Source: Thermoleophilia bacterium UBA6103 (lineage in GTDB: Bacteria; Actinomycetota; Thermoleophilia; UBA2241). From it: 7,933 nt of DNA. Position 1 is the stretch's first letter. Each line of letters begins with the position of its first letter. The position numbers and the translations under genes were made by a program. The stretch spans positions 1-7,933 of the forward strand of contig DIWP01000027.1 in assembly GCA_002423545.1 (NCBI GenBank), read 5' to 3'. A model generated the notes under the pieces. It saw only the letters and a list, made by a program, of their open reading frames with translations. It searched no databases and was not told the origin of the DNA. Positions 7,233 to 7,933 of this stretch are shown here, in pieces.

Positions 7233-7260
7233 TTGCCCCCTCCGGGTCCTGTGGTACTGT
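7233..7260 (+). promoter_or_regulatory. Candidate sigma70-type promoter for rpsO-pnp
   Basis: TTGCCC (7233-7238) and TACTGT (7255-7260) are spaced by 16 bases and match a high-GC -35/-10 pattern (TTGNNN, TANNNT). Transcription would start near 7266-7268, about 75 bases before the rpsO start. An independent promoter before rpsO is known in other bacteria. This is inferred from short matches in GC-rich DNA. Confidence 0.4.
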
Positions 7261-7280
7261 TCGGCGCACCCGACCGGTCC

Positions 7281-7311
7281 CTCGGTTCCAGGTCGCCGCC
7301 CTGGTACTGGG
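7281..7311 (+). promoter_or_regulatory. Structured rpsO leader, candidate S15 autoregulatory element
   Basis: The leader RNA can fold into one interrupted hairpin. The upper stem of 5 pairs (CCAGG 7288-7292 with CCTGG 7300-7304) closes a 7-base loop. A single U-U mismatch (7287/7305) separates it from a lower stem of 6 pairs (7281-7286 with 7306-7311), which includes G-U steps at 7284/7308 and 7282/7310. G7284-G7285 facing C7307-T7308 forms a G.U next to G-C, the kind of step S15 recognises in 16S rRNA helix 22. rpsO leaders are S15-autoregulated in several phyla with differing structures. The fold is seen in the sequence; the function is inferred. Confidence 0.35.
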
Positions 7312-7315
7312 CTTC

Positions 7316-7337
7316 CGGAGACTCCTACGGAGGTGAT
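7316..7337 (+). promoter_or_regulatory. rpsO Shine-Dalgarno with competing anti-SD pairings
   Basis: GGAGGTGAT (7329-7337) is an almost complete anti-16S match, 8 bases (from GGAGG) before the proposed CTG start at 7342. Just upstream, CTCC (7322-7325) can pair either with GGAG inside this Shine-Dalgarno (7329-7332, 3-base loop) or with an identical GGAG at 7317-7320. CGGAG occurs as a direct repeat at 7316-7320 and 7328-7332. The element could expose or hide the ribosome-binding site; the stems are short, so this is tentative. Confidence 0.45.
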
Positions 7338-7341
7338 TCCA

Positions 7342-7611
7342 CTGGCACTCGCATCGGAACAGAAGCAAGAGATCATCGCCAAGTACGCCAAGCACGACGG
7401 CGACACCGGTTCACCCGAGGTCCAGATCGCGCTGCTCACCCGGCGCATCGACGACCTCACCGAGCATCTCAAGACACACAAGAAGGACCATCATTCCCGG
7501 CGTGGCCTTCTGAAGATGGTCGGCCAGCGGCGCCGCCTGCTCAACTACCTGCAGGCCAGCGACGTCGAGCGGTACCGGGCCATCGTCAAGCAGCTCAAGC
7601 TGCGCAAGTAG
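7342..7611 (+). CDS. rpsO: 30S ribosomal protein S15 (probable CTG start)
   Basis: S15 binds the central domain of 16S rRNA (the three-way junction of helices 20-22) early in 30S assembly and takes part in a bridge to 50S. The sequence is a complete S15: EIIAKYAKHDGDTGSPEVQ, IALLTRRIDDLTEHL, the conserved loop KDHHSRRGLL, and MVGQRRRLLNYL. The in-frame GTG at 7333 lies within the Shine-Dalgarno and would add MIP. The family N-terminus is M-A/S-L, and translation from CTG 7342 gives MALASEQKQE and exactly 89 residues, the same length as E. coli S15, with an 8-base spacing. I therefore place the start at CTG 7342. A sequencing error of an ATG is possible. The stop is TAG at 7609-7611, the only TAG among the genes here. 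pnp follows, the usual order. Confidence 0.93.
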   Translation: MALASEQKQEIIAKYAKHDGDTGSPEVQIALLTRRIDDLTEHLKTHKKDHHSRRGLLKMVGQRRRLLNYLQASDVERYRAIVKQLKLRK

Positions 7612-7709
7612 AGCGGCGAGGCTTGTCCTCGGGAGCTCGCGGCTTCCACCCGCCCCCATTCACGAGCGCCGGCGCATCGCGGACGACCGGCCGAAGGGAT
7701 CCGAAGCTC
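7612..7709 (+). other. rpsO-pnp intergenic region
   Basis: These 98 bases hold no gene. CGAGG (7617-7621) and CCTCG (7627-7631) form a 5-bp stem with a 5-base loop directly after the rpsO stop, without a following T-run. GCGCCGGCGC at 7666-7675 is a short perfect palindrome. A GAAGGGA at 7693-7699 is the likely ribosome-binding site of pnp. In other bacteria this interval holds an attenuator and an RNase processing hairpin for pnp autoregulation; nothing here is long enough to claim that. Confidence 0.5.
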
Positions 7710-7933
7710 ATGGAGAGAACGTTCGTAGAGACCGACATCGGCGGACAGCCGATCTCGCTGGAGACCGGCCGCATCGCCAAGCAGGCCAACGGCGCCGTCG
7801 TCGTACGCAGCGCCGACAGCATGGTGCTCGTCACGGCCACGGCACGCCGGGAGGCGCGCGAGCATCAGGACTTCTTCCCGCTCACCGTCGACGTCGAAGA
7901 ACGCATGTACGCCGCCGGCAAGATCCCCGGCGG
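7710..7933 (+). CDS. pnp: Polyribonucleotide nucleotidyltransferase (PNPase), 3'-truncated
   Basis: PNPase is a phosphorolytic 3'-5' exoribonuclease, a trimer that degrades mRNA and can add tails. Only the first 74 codons are in the window; the frame is still open at the right edge. Visible family features of the first RNase PH domain are ISLETGRIAKQANGAVVV, SMVLVTATARREARE and DFFPLTVDVEERMYAAGKIPG, which is diagnostic for PNPase. ATG 7710 has a purine-rich GAAGGGA 10 bases upstream and gives the normal N-terminus. It lies 98 bases after rpsO and probably shares its transcript. Confidence 0.95.
   Translation, partial: MERTFVETDIGGQPISLETGRIAKQANGAVVVRSADSMVLVTATARREAREHQDFFPLTVDVEERMYAAGKIPG

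Noticed and set aside
7333..7335. GTG as the rpsO start
   Set aside because: It lies inside GGAGGTGAT and adds three residues not found at the S15 N-terminus.
7617..7631. Intrinsic terminator after rpsO
   Set aside because: Only a 5-bp stem and no T-run; listed as a feature of the intergenic region, not as a terminator.

Overview
The window is a same-strand (+) run of translation and RNA-metabolism housekeeping genes: nusA (3' part only), infB, a DUF503/YlxP-type small gene, rbfA, a DHH-family nrnA-like phosphoesterase, truB, ribF, rpsO and the 5' end of pnp. This is the classic bacterial nusA-infB-rbfA-truB-rpsO-pnp neighbourhood. From infB onward the order infB-ylxP-rbfA-nrnA-truB-ribF-rpsO-pnp is the one known from Firmicutes and Actinomycetota. 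There is no CRISPR array, insertion sequence, tRNA or rRNA, and no phage or defence gene. I found no undescribed multi-gene system.

Layout: nusA runs in from the left edge (1-798). infB follows after 14 bases with a TTG start (813-3563). DUF503 (3553-3876) overlaps the infB end. rbfA (start placed at GTG 3889) follows a perfect Shine-Dalgarno. The DHH gene (4340-5311) overlaps the rbfA end by 8 bases, and truB (5263-6174) overlaps the DHH gene by 49 bases. ribF (6218-7180) follows after 43 bases. A 161-base gap then holds a GC hairpin, a plausible promoter and a structured leader in front of rpsO (start placed at CTG 7342, stop 7611). After another 98 bases, pnp starts at 7710 and runs off the right edge.

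Organism: the DNA is high-GC throughout, but the two halves do not look alike. NusA and the first ~420 residues of IF2 resemble Planctomycetota (Phycisphaerae-like) proteins as I remember them, and nusA adjoins infB without ylxR/ylxQ. The C-terminal part of IF2 and everything downstream look Actinomycetota-like (Thermoleophilia-like is my best guess). Codon use changes in the same sense inside infB: Arg CGC is 3 of 17 in nusA, 9 of 33 in infB up to about base 2075, and 21 of 31 in infB after base 2600; Leu CTG:CTC goes from 18:6 to 7:14. The change falls in or near the very conserved GTPase domain (about 2060-2430). A metagenome assembly chimera is the simplest explanation and natural recombination the exciting one; the sequence alone cannot decide between them.

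How the genes work together: NusA acts on transcript elongation and pausing; IF2 and RbfA on initiation and 30S maturation; TruB modifies tRNA; S15 is an early 30S assembly protein; PNPase and the DHH nanoRNase degrade RNA and its short end products; RibF makes FMN and FAD. The tight overlaps suggest translational coupling from infB to truB. The rpsO-pnp part probably also has its own promoter and leader control.
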